This document shows positions 17,767 to 26,607 of a stretch of 64,000 nt of DNA, piece by piece. Made by a program: the position numbers and the translations under genes. The stretch lies in contig CAKUVI010000001.1 in NCBI GenBank assembly GCA_934699095.1, forward strand, positions 248,001 to 312,000. The letters are read 5' to 3'. The notes under the pieces were generated by a model that saw nothing but the letters and a program-made list of their open reading frames with translations, was not told where the DNA came from and ran no database searches. Position 1 is the stretch's first letter, and each line of letters opens with the position of its first letter. This DNA is from an uncultured Bacteroidales bacterium. GTDB taxonomy: Bacteria > Bacteroidota > Bacteroidia > Bacteroidales > WCHB1-69.

Positions 17767-17797
17767 TTGTGCAAAAATAATATATTTTTTATCTTTG
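17767..17797 (+). promoter_or_regulatory. Promoter (-33 TTG, -7 TATCTTTG) for the RlmI-type gene
   Basis: TTG at 17767-17769, a 20-base spacer and TATCTTTG at 17790-17797 fit the Bacteroidetes consensus well. The ATG at 17817 lies 20 bases downstream. On the other strand CAAAAATA at 17772-17779 reads TATTTTTG, a candidate -7 box for apbE, so the two divergent promoters may overlap. Confidence 0.75.
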
Positions 17798-17816
17798 CGG
17801 GTGTTAAAAAGGTTTA

Positions 17817-19037
17817 ATGATGAATGAATTTAAAGACAAATATAATTCAGGTATAGCAAAAATAATTTTGAAGCCTGGGAAAAATAAGTCGGTACAACGC
17901 CGCCATCCGTGGGTGTTTTCAGGTGCAATTGCCAAGAAAGACAGGGATCTGACGGATGGTGACTGCGTTGAGGTTTACGATTCAGAAAAGAATTACATGG
18001 CGACAGGCCACTACCAAAACAATACTATTTCTGTTCGGATTTTCAGTTTTGAAAAATGCATACCTGATGAGTTATTTTGGATGAAAAAGATGCAGGCTGC
18101 CATTGATTTCAGAAAAAGCATCTTTCTGCCAACACCCCAAACCAGCATGTACAGGCTTGTCAATGGTGAGGGAGACGGCTTCCCTGGTCTGATTGTGGAT
18201 GTTTACAATAATCACGCTGTATTGCAGGTTCATTCAGTTGGGATGCTGAGAATCAGTAGATTACTGACCGATGTTATTGTTAAGCTCCTGCCTGAAACAA
18301 AGGCCGTTTATCTGAAAAATGCCATCGACAGTCTGGAAAACAGTGATGAAAGACATGAGGAAGGGTGGATTTACGGCAGTCCGGACCCGAAAATAGTTGC
18401 GTTTGAAAATGGTATCGCCTTTGTTGTTGACATTGAAAACGGACAAAAGACAGGCTTTTTCCTGGATCAGCGCGACAGTCGGGCGATTGTGGGTGATTTC
18501 GCGAAGGACAGGACAATGCTCAATATGTTCTCCTATTCCGGCGGTTTTTCACTTTATGCACTTCAGAATGGTGCTAATCATGTCGATTCTGTTGATATTT
18601 CGCAAAAAGCAATCAATCTTGTTGATGAAAATGTAAGTTTATTAACGCCTGATCTCCAAAAACGCCATACATCGCGGTGTGAGGATGTCTTTGAATTCTT
18701 GGACCAGATGGATGATGATTACTACGATTTGATAGTCTTAGACCCGCCGGCTTTTGCAAAGCACCACCGTGTGAAGGAGCAAGGTATTAAGGGCTACAGG
18801 AACATCAATAAAAAGACCATGGAAAAGATACGGAAGGGTGGTTTTCTGTTCACATTTTCGTGTTCCCAAGCTATCAGCCGTGATGATTTTCAAACCATTG
18901 TCTTTTCCGCCGCCGCCCTTGCAGGAAAGAGTGTGCGCATAGTTAAACGACTACAACATGCAGCAGATCACCCAGTTAGTGTGTTTCATCCAGAAGGTGA
19001 ATATTTGAAGGGGTTGATGTTGTATGTAGAGAGCTGA
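17817..19037 (+). CDS. RlmI-type SAM-dependent rRNA methyltransferase
   Basis: A 406-residue class I methyltransferase of the RlmI/RlmK type, which methylates cytosine C5 in 23S rRNA. The N-terminal PUA-like region (residues about 15-90) carries RRHPWVFSGAI. The central domain has YRLVNGEGDGFPGLIVDVY, then the Rossmann part with GQKTGFFLDQR and the SAM motif LNMFSYSGGFSLYAL. The motif DLIVLDPPAF (about residue 305) and the later Cys in FTFSCSQ are as expected for m5C enzymes. A second in-frame ATG follows the first, so the start is 17817 or 17820. The exact rRNA position cannot be read from sequence. It has its own promoter and is a single-gene unit divergent from apbE. Confidence 0.93.
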   Translation: MMNEFKDKYNSGIAKIILKPGKNKSVQRRHPWVFSGAIAKKDRDLTDGDCVEVYDSEKNYMATGHYQNNTISVRIFSFEKCIPDELFWMKKMQAAIDFRKSIFLPTPQTSMYRLVNGEGDGFPGLIVDVYNNHAVLQVHSVGMLRISRLLTDVIVKLLPETKAVYLKNAIDSLENSDERHEEGWIYGSPDPKIVAFENGIAFVVDIENGQKTGFFLDQRDSRAIVGDFAKDRTMLNMFSYSGGFSLYALQNGANHVDSVDISQKAINLVDENVSLLTPDLQKRHTSRCEDVFEFLDQMDDDYYDLIVLDPPAFAKHHRVKEQGIKGYRNINKKTMEKIRKGGFLFTFSCSQAISRDDFQTIVFSAAALAGKSVRIVKRLQHAADHPVSVFHPEGEYLKGLMLYVES

Positions 19038-19106
19038 TATTGCCAAATAGTAATATTTTGACAGTTCTATTTTAATGTTATAATTTACATTTTCAACTTA
19101 AATAAG

Positions 19107-19133
19107 TTGAAAACCAGTTTTTTTGTATATTCG
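19107..19133 (+). promoter_or_regulatory. Possible promoter (TTG ... TATATTCG)
   Basis: TTG at 19107-19109, a 16-base spacer and TATATTCG at 19126-19133, one base off TAnnTTTG. It lies 20 bases before the ATG at 19154. Spacing is shorter than usual, so this is tentative. Confidence 0.35.
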
Positions 19134-19153
19134 CGGTCTTGTAAATTGGCAAA

Positions 19154-22105
19154 ATGGGTTTGTTGTATAAAGTGCTGTTAACCTTGATGTTGGCTGTGTT
19201 AGGGCTCAGAGCCTTCTCGCAGCAGGTTGTTGTCATGGGTGATGAAAGTTCTGTCACGGGCTGCGATTTCATCATTTATGACGACGGCGGTGCTTCAGGT
19301 AATTACTCGCCATTGCTGAATCAAACACTTACTATCTATCCAGAAGAAAATCAGGGCAGGGTGGCCGTCACTGTGCAAAGTCTTGATGTCCATTCCAATG
19401 ACACTCTCATCATATATGACGGAAACACGGCTTCAGGAGCAACGCTGGCAAAACTGAACAACAGTAACTTTATACAATCTGGCTCTTTTACTTACACGGC
19501 CTCAACTGAAAATTCCACAGGAGCACTGACCTTGAGGTTTAAATCCTCATTCTTCGTCTCTTTTTTCAGTAATCATGGCGCTGGTTTTAAATTACAGACC
19601 TCCTGTGCTTCCGATTGCCAGTCGTTTACCATAGCATTCGACACGGCAAACTGCTCAAAGCTTCCGGTTTTGCACGAAGATGGTTTTCTCTATCTCGACC
19701 TTTGTCCCAATGAGGAATCCCAAATTGCCGTGAAGTGCCTGTTCGATAACAATAACACTGAAGGATATTCACAAACCACTTCTACAAACATGTTCAAATG
19801 GGTTGTAAGTGGAGCGGAAGTTTCCGGCCTTGGACAGACAACCCTGGATTTCCCGTTTGAAAATTCCCATGGGTATGATGTCTCAGTAAATGCGTTCGAC
19901 GTGAATTCGTGTCCAGTCCTACAGCCCATATCTTTCAGGGTCCGCACTTCCGACAATCCGGTGCAGGCCATAAGCAATATCCCTCAACTTTGCGTCAACG
20001 ACGAATTCCTGCCGTCTATGGGCGCTTCCATGGATAGCAACGTGGTGTTGAAAGATGTCGGCAGTCAGCAGACCACCTCTCTGGTCGTGAGCGACACCGT
20101 TTTCCTTCCAGACGGAATCTCCTGTCCGCCGTATGGCACTTCGTATCGTTCGCAAGTTACCTTCACTGACTTTGCACAAGGAGCGAGCATCTCGTCACCC
20201 AACGACCTCCTCTATGTCAGAATCAAAATGGAGCACTCCGCAATTGAGGATCTCCAAATCAAAATATACTGTCCGAACGGACAGTCGAACACAATCCTGC
20301 CAAATCCCAACTACCAGACGCTCTCAGCCTCAAGCTATTATAGAGTGAACCTTGGCAGCGCCCGTCGTCCCGATGGCGGTGTGTCTTGTGATGCGACTAT
20401 CAACCCGATGGGCGAACCGTGGAACTATGTATGGTCGAATAACACTGTCCTCGGTTACCAGTATGCTCCTGGCAACGGCAGTTGCTTCAGCACACAAAAT
20501 TTCCATTCTCATTACAATCCGCATTGGGATAACTCCAATTATTATTATTTCAACGACACCCAACACTCTTTCAGTGTTGACTCCACAGACGTCGCCAATA
20601 TGACACAGGTATATAAACCATACCAGAACTTCTCAAGCCTCATCGGCTGCCCGTTGAACGGCACCTGGTTTATTGAAGTGCAGGACATGCTTCCTGAAGA
20701 CAATGGCTATATAGTTGAATGGGAACTTGCATTAGACCCGGACCTGCTGCCTGCAGACTGGTCGTATGAAGTTGATGTTGACTCAGTCTTCTATGAAAAC
20801 AATGGCTTGATACAAGATATAATAAAACCTAATCAGGCGGGCGTCCAACAATACACACTGCACGTGATTGACGATTTCGGATGCGAGTTCGAGAGCGGAT
20901 TCAACGTCGTGGTCCATGATTACCCAAATGTTGAGCTTGGTGGAAACAAATCCGCGTGCCAGGGCGAAACAGTGGAACTTTCACCCATGAATATCAATAA
21001 CAACTATAAATATGAATGGAATACCGGAGGCTCGCAGCCAAAACTGCTTGTAAATAATCCCGGCACATATTTTGTCACCGTATCAGTGGAATACAATGGT
21101 GATGACCTATGCAGCAGTGTTGATTCCACTACAGTGGATTTCTTCTCGAATTCATACACCGAGTTGTCGGATGTCACCTGTGAAAATGCAGGATATGAGG
21201 AAAACGATTTTCATGTTTCCCCCGCTCAACTATTCGGGAAAACTCATTTTTCCGACAGTCTTCTCCTTTCAAATGTGCATGGTTGCGACAGCGTTGTAAG
21301 ATTGGACCTTACAGTGTTGCCAAGCTATAATGTCGATTTACACAAAAACGCTTGTGTGCAATATGAGTGGAACGGTGAGGTTTTCAATGAGAGCGGCGAC
21401 TACAAAAGGACATACACTTCCTCCGAAGGCTGCGACAGCATAGTGACACTGCATCTCTCTATCGGCTATCCGGCTACAAGTGAATTCAGCGAGACTGTCT
21501 GCGGACAGTATGTGTGGGATGGCAATACTTACACACAGTCAGGTGATTACGAAAAAACATTCAACTCTTCCCACGACTGCGACAGTATGGTTGTGCTGCA
21601 TCTTACTGTGATAGACACAAACATGAGCCTGAAATCTTCCAATCCTGACTTCTGCGAGTCTCAGGAAACAATACTCACCGTTGACGGCAACTTCGACAAT
21701 TATGTGTGGAATACTGGCGAGACTTCAATGTCTATCAATGTGGCCGAAGGCGGAAGATACACCGTGGTCGGGTCGAATATCGCATGCGAAAAACTATTGT
21801 TTATCGATATTCCGTTCTGTGAACTCAATATTCTGATACCCAATACCATAACACCAAGCGCCGCCGATGGCTTGAACGACGCTTTGCGGTTGCCAGAGTA
21901 TATCAAACATCAGATAGGAGATTTCAGCATAGAAGTGTATAATAGGTTCGGTACTCTGGTTTTCAGGTCGTTGGACAAAGATTTCGAATGGGACGGCACA
22001 GTGGATGGTAAACTGTTTCCAGGATCTGCGTACAATTATGTCATACGTTGCACCAACCCGGTCGGGCGACCATACCGCAAAACCGGTTCTATAATTGTTT
22101 TGTAA
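19154..22105 (+). CDS. Type IX-secreted CUB / P-domain surface protein
   Basis: A 983-residue secreted protein. The signal peptide ends near residue 22 (LRAFSQQ). A CUB-like domain covers about 25-150 (NDTLIIYDG, LTLRFKSS). Residues about 310-530 resemble a proprotein-convertase P domain (ISSPNDLLYVRIKMEHS, LNGTWFIEVQD). Two to three copies of a short Bacteroidetes repeat follow, each with Y-WNG or VWDG, SGDY and GCDS-V-L-L, from about 720 to 830. The C terminus is a gliding-type (type B) sorting domain (LIPNTITPSAADGLNDAL, VYNRFGTLVF, WDGTVDG, final IIVL). P domains often bind calcium or stabilise partner peptidases, but no peptidase domain is present. It is likely a surface adhesin or binding protein; substrate unknown. 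Confidence 0.88.
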   Translation: MGLLYKVLLTLMLAVLGLRAFSQQVVVMGDESSVTGCDFIIYDDGGASGNYSPLLNQTLTIYPEENQGRVAVTVQSLDVHSNDTLIIYDGNTASGATLAKLNNSNFIQSGSFTYTASTENSTGALTLRFKSSFFVSFFSNHGAGFKLQTSCASDCQSFTIAFDTANCSKLPVLHEDGFLYLDLCPNEESQIAVKCLFDNNNTEGYSQTTSTNMFKWVVSGAEVSGLGQTTLDFPFENSHGYDVSVNAFDVNSCPVLQPISFRVRTSDNPVQAISNIPQLCVNDEFLPSMGASMDSNVVLKDVGSQQTTSLVVSDTVFLPDGISCPPYGTSYRSQVTFTDFAQGASISSPNDLLYVRIKMEHSAIEDLQIKIYCPNGQSNTILPNPNYQTLSASSYYRVNLGSARRPDGGVSCDATINPMGEPWNYVWSNNTVLGYQYAPGNGSCFSTQNFHSHYNPHWDNSNYYYFNDTQHSFSVDSTDVANMTQVYKPYQNFSSLIGCPLNGTWFIEVQDMLPEDNGYIVEWELALDPDLLPADWSYEVDVDSVFYENNGLIQDIIKPNQAGVQQYTLHVIDDFGCEFESGFNVVVHDYPNVELGGNKSACQGETVELSPMNINNNYKYEWNTGGSQPKLLVNNPGTYFVTVSVEYNGDDLCSSVDSTTVDFFSNSYTELSDVTCENAGYEENDFHVSPAQLFGKTHFSDSLLLSNVHGCDSVVRLDLTVLPSYNVDLHKNACVQYEWNGEVFNESGDYKRTYTSSEGCDSIVTLHLSIGYPATSEFSETVCGQYVWDGNTYTQSGDYEKTFNSSHDCDSMVVLHLTVIDTNMSLKSSNPDFCESQETILTVDGNFDNYVWNTGETSMSINVAEGGRYTVVGSNIACEKLLFIDIPFCELNILIPNTITPSAADGLNDALRLPEYIKHQIGDFSIEVYNRFGTLVFRSLDKDFEWDGTVDGKLFPGSAYNYVIRCTNPVGRPYRKTGSIIVL

Positions 22106-22121
22106 AAAGTTTAATGATAAG

Positions 22122-22952
22122 ATGAAAAAAACATTGTTGATTGTGGCCATTGTGGGCGTGTTGGGGATAGCCACCACCGCCGGAATACTCACGAAGAGTA
22201 AGTCATCGTCAAAGAAGAATCATTCGATAGAAACCGTATTTGATGAAGAGAATTCCGCGCAAGAAGAATACGAAATACCAAGATATTCTGTTAAACGGAC
22301 AGATTCACAGGTTATTAAACACAAGGCCTACACTGTTGATTATAACGAGGAGTGGCGACTGCCGAATTGGGTGGCCTATTCACTCACAAGCTCCCAGACA
22401 AAGGGACCTGTTGAGCGTTATAACAAATTCATGCCTGATCCTTATGTCAAGGGCGCTTCAGCACAATATTGGGATTACAGGAACTCAAAGTATGACCGCG
22501 GGCACATGGTCCCGGCCGGTGACATGAAGTGGGACAGGACTGCTATGGAGGAGTGCTTTTATCTCAGCAACATCTGTCCGCAGAACCATACTATGAACGA
22601 AGGAGACTGGAACTACCTTGAGAACAGGGTGCGGGGATGGGCCAATTTCTTCGGCGAGGTGTATGTCGTATGCGGTCCAATTGTCGCTGAAAATCCTGAG
22701 GTGATTGGTGAAAACTGCATAGCGGTGCCCGATTCTTTCTATAAGGTTGTGCTTTGCAATATGCGCGGTGAATGGAACGCGATAGGTTTTGTGATGCCGA
22801 ACACTGCCCAACAACAGCCGCTCTCGTCCTATTGTCGAACGGTCGATTTTGTTGAAAATCTTACGGGGATAGATTTCTTCCACGAGCTTCAAGATAATGT
22901 TGAAAATAGGATTGAAGCTTCTTTCGATAAAGACAAATGGAGAATCAGATAA
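22122..22952 (+). CDS. DNA/RNA non-specific endonuclease, exported (DRGH family)
   Basis: A 276-residue nuclease of the beta-beta-alpha-metal (NUC1/EndoG) family, which cuts DNA and RNA without sequence preference using Mg2+. The catalytic motif YDRGHMVPAGDMKW is present, followed by the metal-ligand helix LSNICPQNHTMNEGDWNYLE. The start is set at the ATG at 22122 (MKKTLLIVAIVG), which begins a signal peptide or anchor of about 22 residues; an upstream frame extension to 22095 would overlap the preceding gene and bury the signal. The gene follows the type IX cargo gene closely and precedes the NfeD-type protease gene. The protein is likely periplasmic or membrane-anchored, for nucleic-acid scavenging or defence; this is inference. 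No inhibitor gene is seen. Confidence 0.92.
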   Translation: MKKTLLIVAIVGVLGIATTAGILTKSKSSSKKNHSIETVFDEENSAQEEYEIPRYSVKRTDSQVIKHKAYTVDYNEEWRLPNWVAYSLTSSQTKGPVERYNKFMPDPYVKGASAQYWDYRNSKYDRGHMVPAGDMKWDRTAMEECFYLSNICPQNHTMNEGDWNYLENRVRGWANFFGEVYVVCGPIVAENPEVIGENCIAVPDSFYKVVLCNMRGEWNAIGFVMPNTAQQQPLSSYCRTVDFVENLTGIDFFHELQDNVENRIEASFDKDKWRIR

Positions 22953-22969
22953 CATTAAAACCAATATTC

Positions 22970-24322
22970 ATGCAAAAATTCACAAGAATATTATTGATAG
23001 TTTCTGCTTTGCTGCTTTTTGCGGGTGCAAAGGCCCAGAACAATCGTGTCTATTATTTCAAGATTGATGACAACATATCCAAACCGGCACAACGGCTCAC
23101 CGAAAAAGCGGTAAAAGAAGCAGAAGAGGGTAAGTATGATTATATACTATTGGAACTCAATACTTTCGGTGGCGAATTGGATGCCGCTGACAAGATCAGG
23201 ACATTGCTTTTGAACACTCCGGTGAATACGATGGTCTTCATCAACAACAACGCCGCCTCTGCGGGTGCACTGATATCCATCGCGTGCGACAGCATCTACA
23301 TGCGTCCTGGAGCATCCATAGGCGCCGCCTCTGTTGTCAACCAGTCCGGGGAGATTATGCCTGACAAGTATCAGTCTTACATGCGCTCTATGATGCGCAC
23401 CACGGCTGAGCATAACGGCAGAAACCCTGACGTCGCCCAGGCTATGGTTGACCCAGATGTTGAGGTTCCGGGAATCAGCGAAAAAGGGAAGGTGCTTACT
23501 TTTACATCCGAAGAAGCCCTCAAAAACGATTTCTGCGAATCTGTGGCCGAAAACGTGGACGAGGTTCTTCAAAGTGCAGGTTTTGACAGCTATTCGATCA
23601 CAGAACAAGAACTCTCCTTTATAGACAAGATCATCAATTTTCTGGTAAATCCTGTGGTCAGCGGAATACTCATTATGTGCATTGTCGGAGGCATTTATTT
23701 TGAACTTCAGGCTCCGGGCTTGGGCCTGCCGATAATCATTGCTATCACCGCAGCCTTGCTCTTCTTCGCGCCTCATTATCTTGAAGGTTTAGCAGCACAC
23801 TGGGAAATACTGCTGTTTATAGCAGGCTTGGTGCTTCTGATGCTGGAGTTTTTTGTGATACCCGGGTTCGGGGTTGCGGGGGTTTCAGGAATTGTACTTA
23901 TTGTGGCCTCCCTGATACTTACTCTTGTCTTTAACGTGGGTTTCCACTTTAGCTTTGACCCTGACTTCAATGTTTCCGCCCACATAAGCAAAATGAGTAT
24001 TCTTGTTCTGGTTAGTATGCTTTGCGGGTTCTTCCTCTCGTTGTGGCTTGGAAAAAAGCTCATTCTCGCCGAGACCCGCTTCGGCTCGTTGGCGCTTCGT
24101 ACAAAACTTGACAGTGACAAAGGCTTTAACTCACAAGACCTTACACACAACAGGTATGTCGGGATGGAGGGCACTGCCCAAAGCATTTTGCGGCCATCGG
24201 GCAAGATTGTCGTTGATGGTGAGGTACTTGACGCAACAGCAGAACATGGATTTATTGAAAAGGGAGATAGGGTCATAGTTACCCGTTTTGAGAATGCTCA
24301 ACTTTTTGTAAAAAAAAGTTAA
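22970..24322 (+). CDS. NfeD-type membrane-bound ClpP-class serine protease
   Basis: A 450-residue protein of the NfeD1 (long) family. A signal sequence (MQKFTRILLIV..AGAKAQ) leads to a ClpP-like protease domain (about 25-200) with the nucleophile motif NNAASAGALIS and a candidate general-base Lys in DKYQSYM. Four to five membrane segments follow (about 225-375) with GGIYFELQAPGLGLPI, and then a C-terminal OB-fold NfeD domain (GMEGTAQSILRPSGKI to RVIVTRFENAQL). Related archaeal enzymes cleave stomatin-family proteins; no stomatin gene is adjacent here. The start at 22970 is preferred to 22937, which would precede the signal peptide and overlap the nuclease gene. Confidence 0.92.
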   Translation: MQKFTRILLIVSALLLFAGAKAQNNRVYYFKIDDNISKPAQRLTEKAVKEAEEGKYDYILLELNTFGGELDAADKIRTLLLNTPVNTMVFINNNAASAGALISIACDSIYMRPGASIGAASVVNQSGEIMPDKYQSYMRSMMRTTAEHNGRNPDVAQAMVDPDVEVPGISEKGKVLTFTSEEALKNDFCESVAENVDEVLQSAGFDSYSITEQELSFIDKIINFLVNPVVSGILIMCIVGGIYFELQAPGLGLPIIIAITAALLFFAPHYLEGLAAHWEILLFIAGLVLLMLEFFVIPGFGVAGVSGIVLIVASLILTLVFNVGFHFSFDPDFNVSAHISKMSILVLVSMLCGFFLSLWLGKKLILAETRFGSLALRTKLDSDKGFNSQDLTHNRYVGMEGTAQSILRPSGKIVVDGEVLDATAEHGFIEKGDRVIVTRFENAQLFVKKS

Positions 24323-24396
24323 TTGACAAACTTTCAGGATGTTAGAATTTGAATTAAGACATTGTGAAATTTATTTTGTCAAAATAATCTCAAAGG

Positions 24397-24428
24397 TTGC
24401 AAATCAAAAAGAAAAAAGTGTATTTTTG
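24397..24428 (+). promoter_or_regulatory. Promoter of tRNA (-33 TTG, -7 TATTTTTG)
   Basis: TTG at 24397-24399, a 21-base spacer and TATTTTTG at 24421-24428, 32 bases before the tRNA. A good match to the Bacteroidetes consensus. Confidence 0.75.
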
Positions 24429-24460
24429 CGCCTTGAAATTTTGAGGCAGTGAAACTGTCG

Positions 24461-24534
24461 GGTCCCTTAGCTCAGTTGGTTAGAGCATCTGACTCATAAT
24501 CAGAGGGTCCAAGGTTCGAGCCCTTGAGGGACCA
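24461..24534 (+). tRNA. tRNA with CAU anticodon, probably tRNA-Ile2 (lysidine type)
   Basis: A complete 74-base cloverleaf. The acceptor stem GGTCCCT pairs with AGGGACC, the D stem is GCTC/GAGC, the anticodon stem TCTGA/TCAGA encloses loop CTCATAA (anticodon CAT at 24495-24497), and the T stem is CAAGG/CCTTG. No CCA is encoded. The anticodon alone would suggest Met, but C4-G69 and C5-G68 in the acceptor stem, the opening CCCTTAGCTCAG and the loop CTCATAA match known tRNA-Ile2, whose C34 is changed to lysidine by TilS to read AUA. A second CAU tRNA at 35348 has the elongator-Met character, which supports the split. Confidence 0.9.
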
Positions 24535-24538
24535 CTAC

Positions 24539-24567
24539 AAACAAGACGCATTTGCGTCTTGTTTTTT
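24539..24567 (+). terminator. Rho-independent terminator after tRNA
   Basis: An 11-bp perfect stem (24539-24549 and 24554-24564) with a 4-base loop ATTT, running into a T-rich tract, 4 bases after the tRNA. Confidence 0.9.
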
Positions 24568-24647
24568 GTTTATGCGGAAGAAACAAAGTGAAGGAAATTC
24601 CACATTGAGTGGATGAAGGGTGGATGTGACAATTATTATCTTTTTTT

Positions 24648-24655
24648 TATCTTTG
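24648..24655 (+). promoter_or_regulatory. -7 box (TATCTTTG) for umuDC
   Basis: An exact TAnnTTTG match preceded by a run of eight T's, 67 bases before the umuD ATG. No clear -33 TTG and no clear palindromic LexA-type operator were found next to it. Confidence 0.6.
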
Positions 24656-24721
24656 CATATCGCTTAGGCGTTCCTGTAACTTGTTTTATTTCAATTTTAT
24701 ATCAATCATAAAGAGAAAAAA

Positions 24722-25159
24722 ATGGCGGATATCGTGATTTTCAACGGAGAATTTGAGCATAAGGTAGAGCTCCAGCTTGCCCAGGCGGTCAAAGCCGGCT
24801 TCCCGTCTCCGGCAGACGACTACCGTCACGAAACCCTTGACTTCAACCGCGACCTTATCAAACATCCTGAGGCCACATTTTACGGCCGCGTGGATGGCGA
24901 CAGCATGATCGACGCCGGCATCAACGACGGCGACATTGCTATCATAGACAGAGCTGTGGAACCTTCCGACGGCGACATCATCGTGGCTTTTTTGAATGAG
25001 GAGTTTACAATGAAATATCTCGATATGTCACATAAAGACCAGGGCTATATCGAACTCAGACCCGCCAACAGCAAATATGAACCAATAAAAATCCATGACA
25101 CCGACAATTTTGAGGTTTGGGGCGTTGTGGTGTGGACCATCAAAAACTGGAAAAAATAG
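24722..25159 (+). CDS. umuD: UmuD-like SOS mutagenesis protein
   Basis: A 145-residue S24 peptidase of the UmuD type. After RecA-stimulated self-cleavage, UmuD' joins UmuC to form a translesion polymerase. The cleavage site is Ala25-Gly26 in KAGFPSPADDY, and the catalytic dyad is Ser61 (GDSMIDAGI) and Lys98 (TMKYL); all three lie one residue away from the E. coli positions (24-25, 60, 97). There is no N-terminal DNA-binding domain, so this is not LexA. The umuC start codon follows the stop directly with no gap, so the two are an operon with likely coupled translation. Confidence 0.95.
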   Translation: MADIVIFNGEFEHKVELQLAQAVKAGFPSPADDYRHETLDFNRDLIKHPEATFYGRVDGDSMIDAGINDGDIAIIDRAVEPSDGDIIVAFLNEEFTMKYLDMSHKDQGYIELRPANSKYEPIKIHDTDNFEVWGVVVWTIKNWKK

Positions 25160-26455
25160 ATGTACGGCATCGTTGACTGCGACAACTGCTACGTTTCATG
25201 CGAACGTGTCTTCCGTCCTGATTTGAACGGAAAGCCCGTGGTTGTGCTCTCCAATAACGACGGCTGCGTGGTCGCCCGCTCAAACGAGGCAAAAAAACTC
25301 GGTATCAAAGCCGGAATGCCCTATTTCAAACTCCTCAAGGAGTTTCCTGGACAAAAAATATCCGTGTTTTCTTCGAATTATGAACTTTATGGCGAACTCA
25401 CCGCACGCGTCGTCGAAATAATACGGCAAGAAGCCCCGGAATATTTCAGATACTCGATAGACGAATGCTTCGTAAAACTCAAGGGATTCAAGAATGACGA
25501 GGCCAAGCTGTGGGGCGAAAACCTCCACAAAAGGATACGGAAATCGGTGGGAATGCCCGTCAGTATCGGCATCGCACCAACAAAAACCCTCGCCAAGTTG
25601 GCAAGCCACTTCGCGAAAAAATATCCCGGATATAAACACTCATGCATCATCGACTCCGATGAAAGACGCAACAAAGCACTGAAACTGTTTCCCGTAGAAG
25701 ATGTCTGGGGTATAGGAAGACGCTATGCCGCCAAACTGAACGCGCTCGGCGTCAACTCCGCCTTCGACCTGGCCTCTAAACCAAAAGAATGGGTCGATAG
25801 TGTCTTTCATAATGTGGTAATGTACATGACTTGGGCCGAACTCAACGGTATCGACTGCATCCCAGACGAGACAATACGCGCGAAAAAAAGCATCTGCACA
25901 AGCCGCAGCTTCAACGGCATGATCTCTGACATGGCAACTCTGCAAACCTTTGTGAGCAACTATGCGGCAAGATGCGCCGAAAAACTCCGTAATCAACATT
26001 CCGTGGCTAACGTCGTTGGAGTGTTCCTGAATACCAATATGTTTCGCGAAGACCTCCCCCAAGATTTCCAATTCTCGGAAAGCATCCTCCCCACTGCCAC
26101 TAACTCGTCGATATTGATCGTCGAGGAAGCCTGCAAAATCCTCTCCGGAATTTTCAAAAACGGATACCAGTACAAAAAAGCCGGTGTCGTCATATCAGGA
26201 ATCTCGGACGCTTCGTCTGTGCAACTTGATTTCTTCGGACAATCCCCTGAGACTATCCGCAAGCACGAAAAACTCGATTCCGCTGTTGACAAGATTAACA
26301 GAATTAATGGCTCCGAAACCGTGAGGCTGATGGTACAGCAATACTCTTCCAAGAATTCGGCTGGCAAATCTGAAGTTTTTGCCAATATGATCAAACATGA
26401 CTTCAGAAGCAAAAACCCCACGACACGGTGGAACGACATCATCAGACTCAAGTAG
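25160..26455 (+). CDS. umuC: UmuC-like Y-family DNA polymerase
   Basis: A 431-residue catalytic subunit of an error-prone DNA polymerase V-type enzyme. The first active-site Asp is in YGIVDCDNCYVSCERVF, and the second acidic cluster is RYSIDECFVKL (Asp-Glu). PVSIGIAPTKTLAKLA and the helix-hairpin-helix region VWGIGRRYAAKLNALGV follow in the usual order. The C-terminal part contains QLDFFG, resembling the clamp-binding motif QxxLF. The length is typical of UmuC (about 420). The start codon directly follows the umuD stop. Confidence 0.96.
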   Translation: MYGIVDCDNCYVSCERVFRPDLNGKPVVVLSNNDGCVVARSNEAKKLGIKAGMPYFKLLKEFPGQKISVFSSNYELYGELTARVVEIIRQEAPEYFRYSIDECFVKLKGFKNDEAKLWGENLHKRIRKSVGMPVSIGIAPTKTLAKLASHFAKKYPGYKHSCIIDSDERRNKALKLFPVEDVWGIGRRYAAKLNALGVNSAFDLASKPKEWVDSVFHNVVMYMTWAELNGIDCIPDETIRAKKSICTSRSFNGMISDMATLQTFVSNYAARCAEKLRNQHSVANVVGVFLNTNMFREDLPQDFQFSESILPTATNSSILIVEEACKILSGIFKNGYQYKKAGVVISGISDASSVQLDFFGQSPETIRKHEKLDSAVDKINRINGSETVRLMVQQYSSKNSAGKSEVFANMIKHDFRSKNPTTRWNDIIRLK

Positions 26456-26477
26456 ATGGGCCGGCCTTGTTTTAATG

Positions 26478-26508
26478 TGTGTTTCAAGACGAATTTTTTA
26501 TATCTTTG
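26478..26508 (+). promoter_or_regulatory. Promoter (TGTG ... TATCTTTG) upstream of hdr-like pair
   Basis: TATCTTTG at 26501-26508 is an exact -7 match; TGTG at 26478-26481 is a near-match to -33 TTTG with a 19-base spacer. Predicted transcription begins just before the short frame at 26523. Confidence 0.65.
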
Positions 26509-26522
26509 CAGCAATTTAAAAA

Positions 26523-26603
26523 ATGATAATGCAAGTCAGCCAATACTGTGAATCAGCATGGGAATGTGCCGTTTCCAGGATTGATGGTCTGAATAATTAC
26601 TGA
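26523..26603 (+). CDS. Possible 26-codon leader peptide before hdrB-like gene
   Basis: A short frame starting at ATG 26523, about 15 bases after the -7 box, and ending in TGA 4 bases before the hdrB-like ATG. The product would start MIMQVSQYCESAWECAVS and contains two cysteines. It may be a leader peptide whose translation feeds into the next gene, a residue of a lost hdrC gene, or chance; nothing in the sequence decides. No family is recognised. Confidence 0.25.
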   Translation: MIMQVSQYCESAWECAVSRIDGLNNY

Positions 26604-26607
26604 AAAA

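Noticed and set aside
24722..25159. LexA repressor
   Set aside because: No N-terminal DNA-binding domain, and it is directly followed by umuC; it is UmuD.
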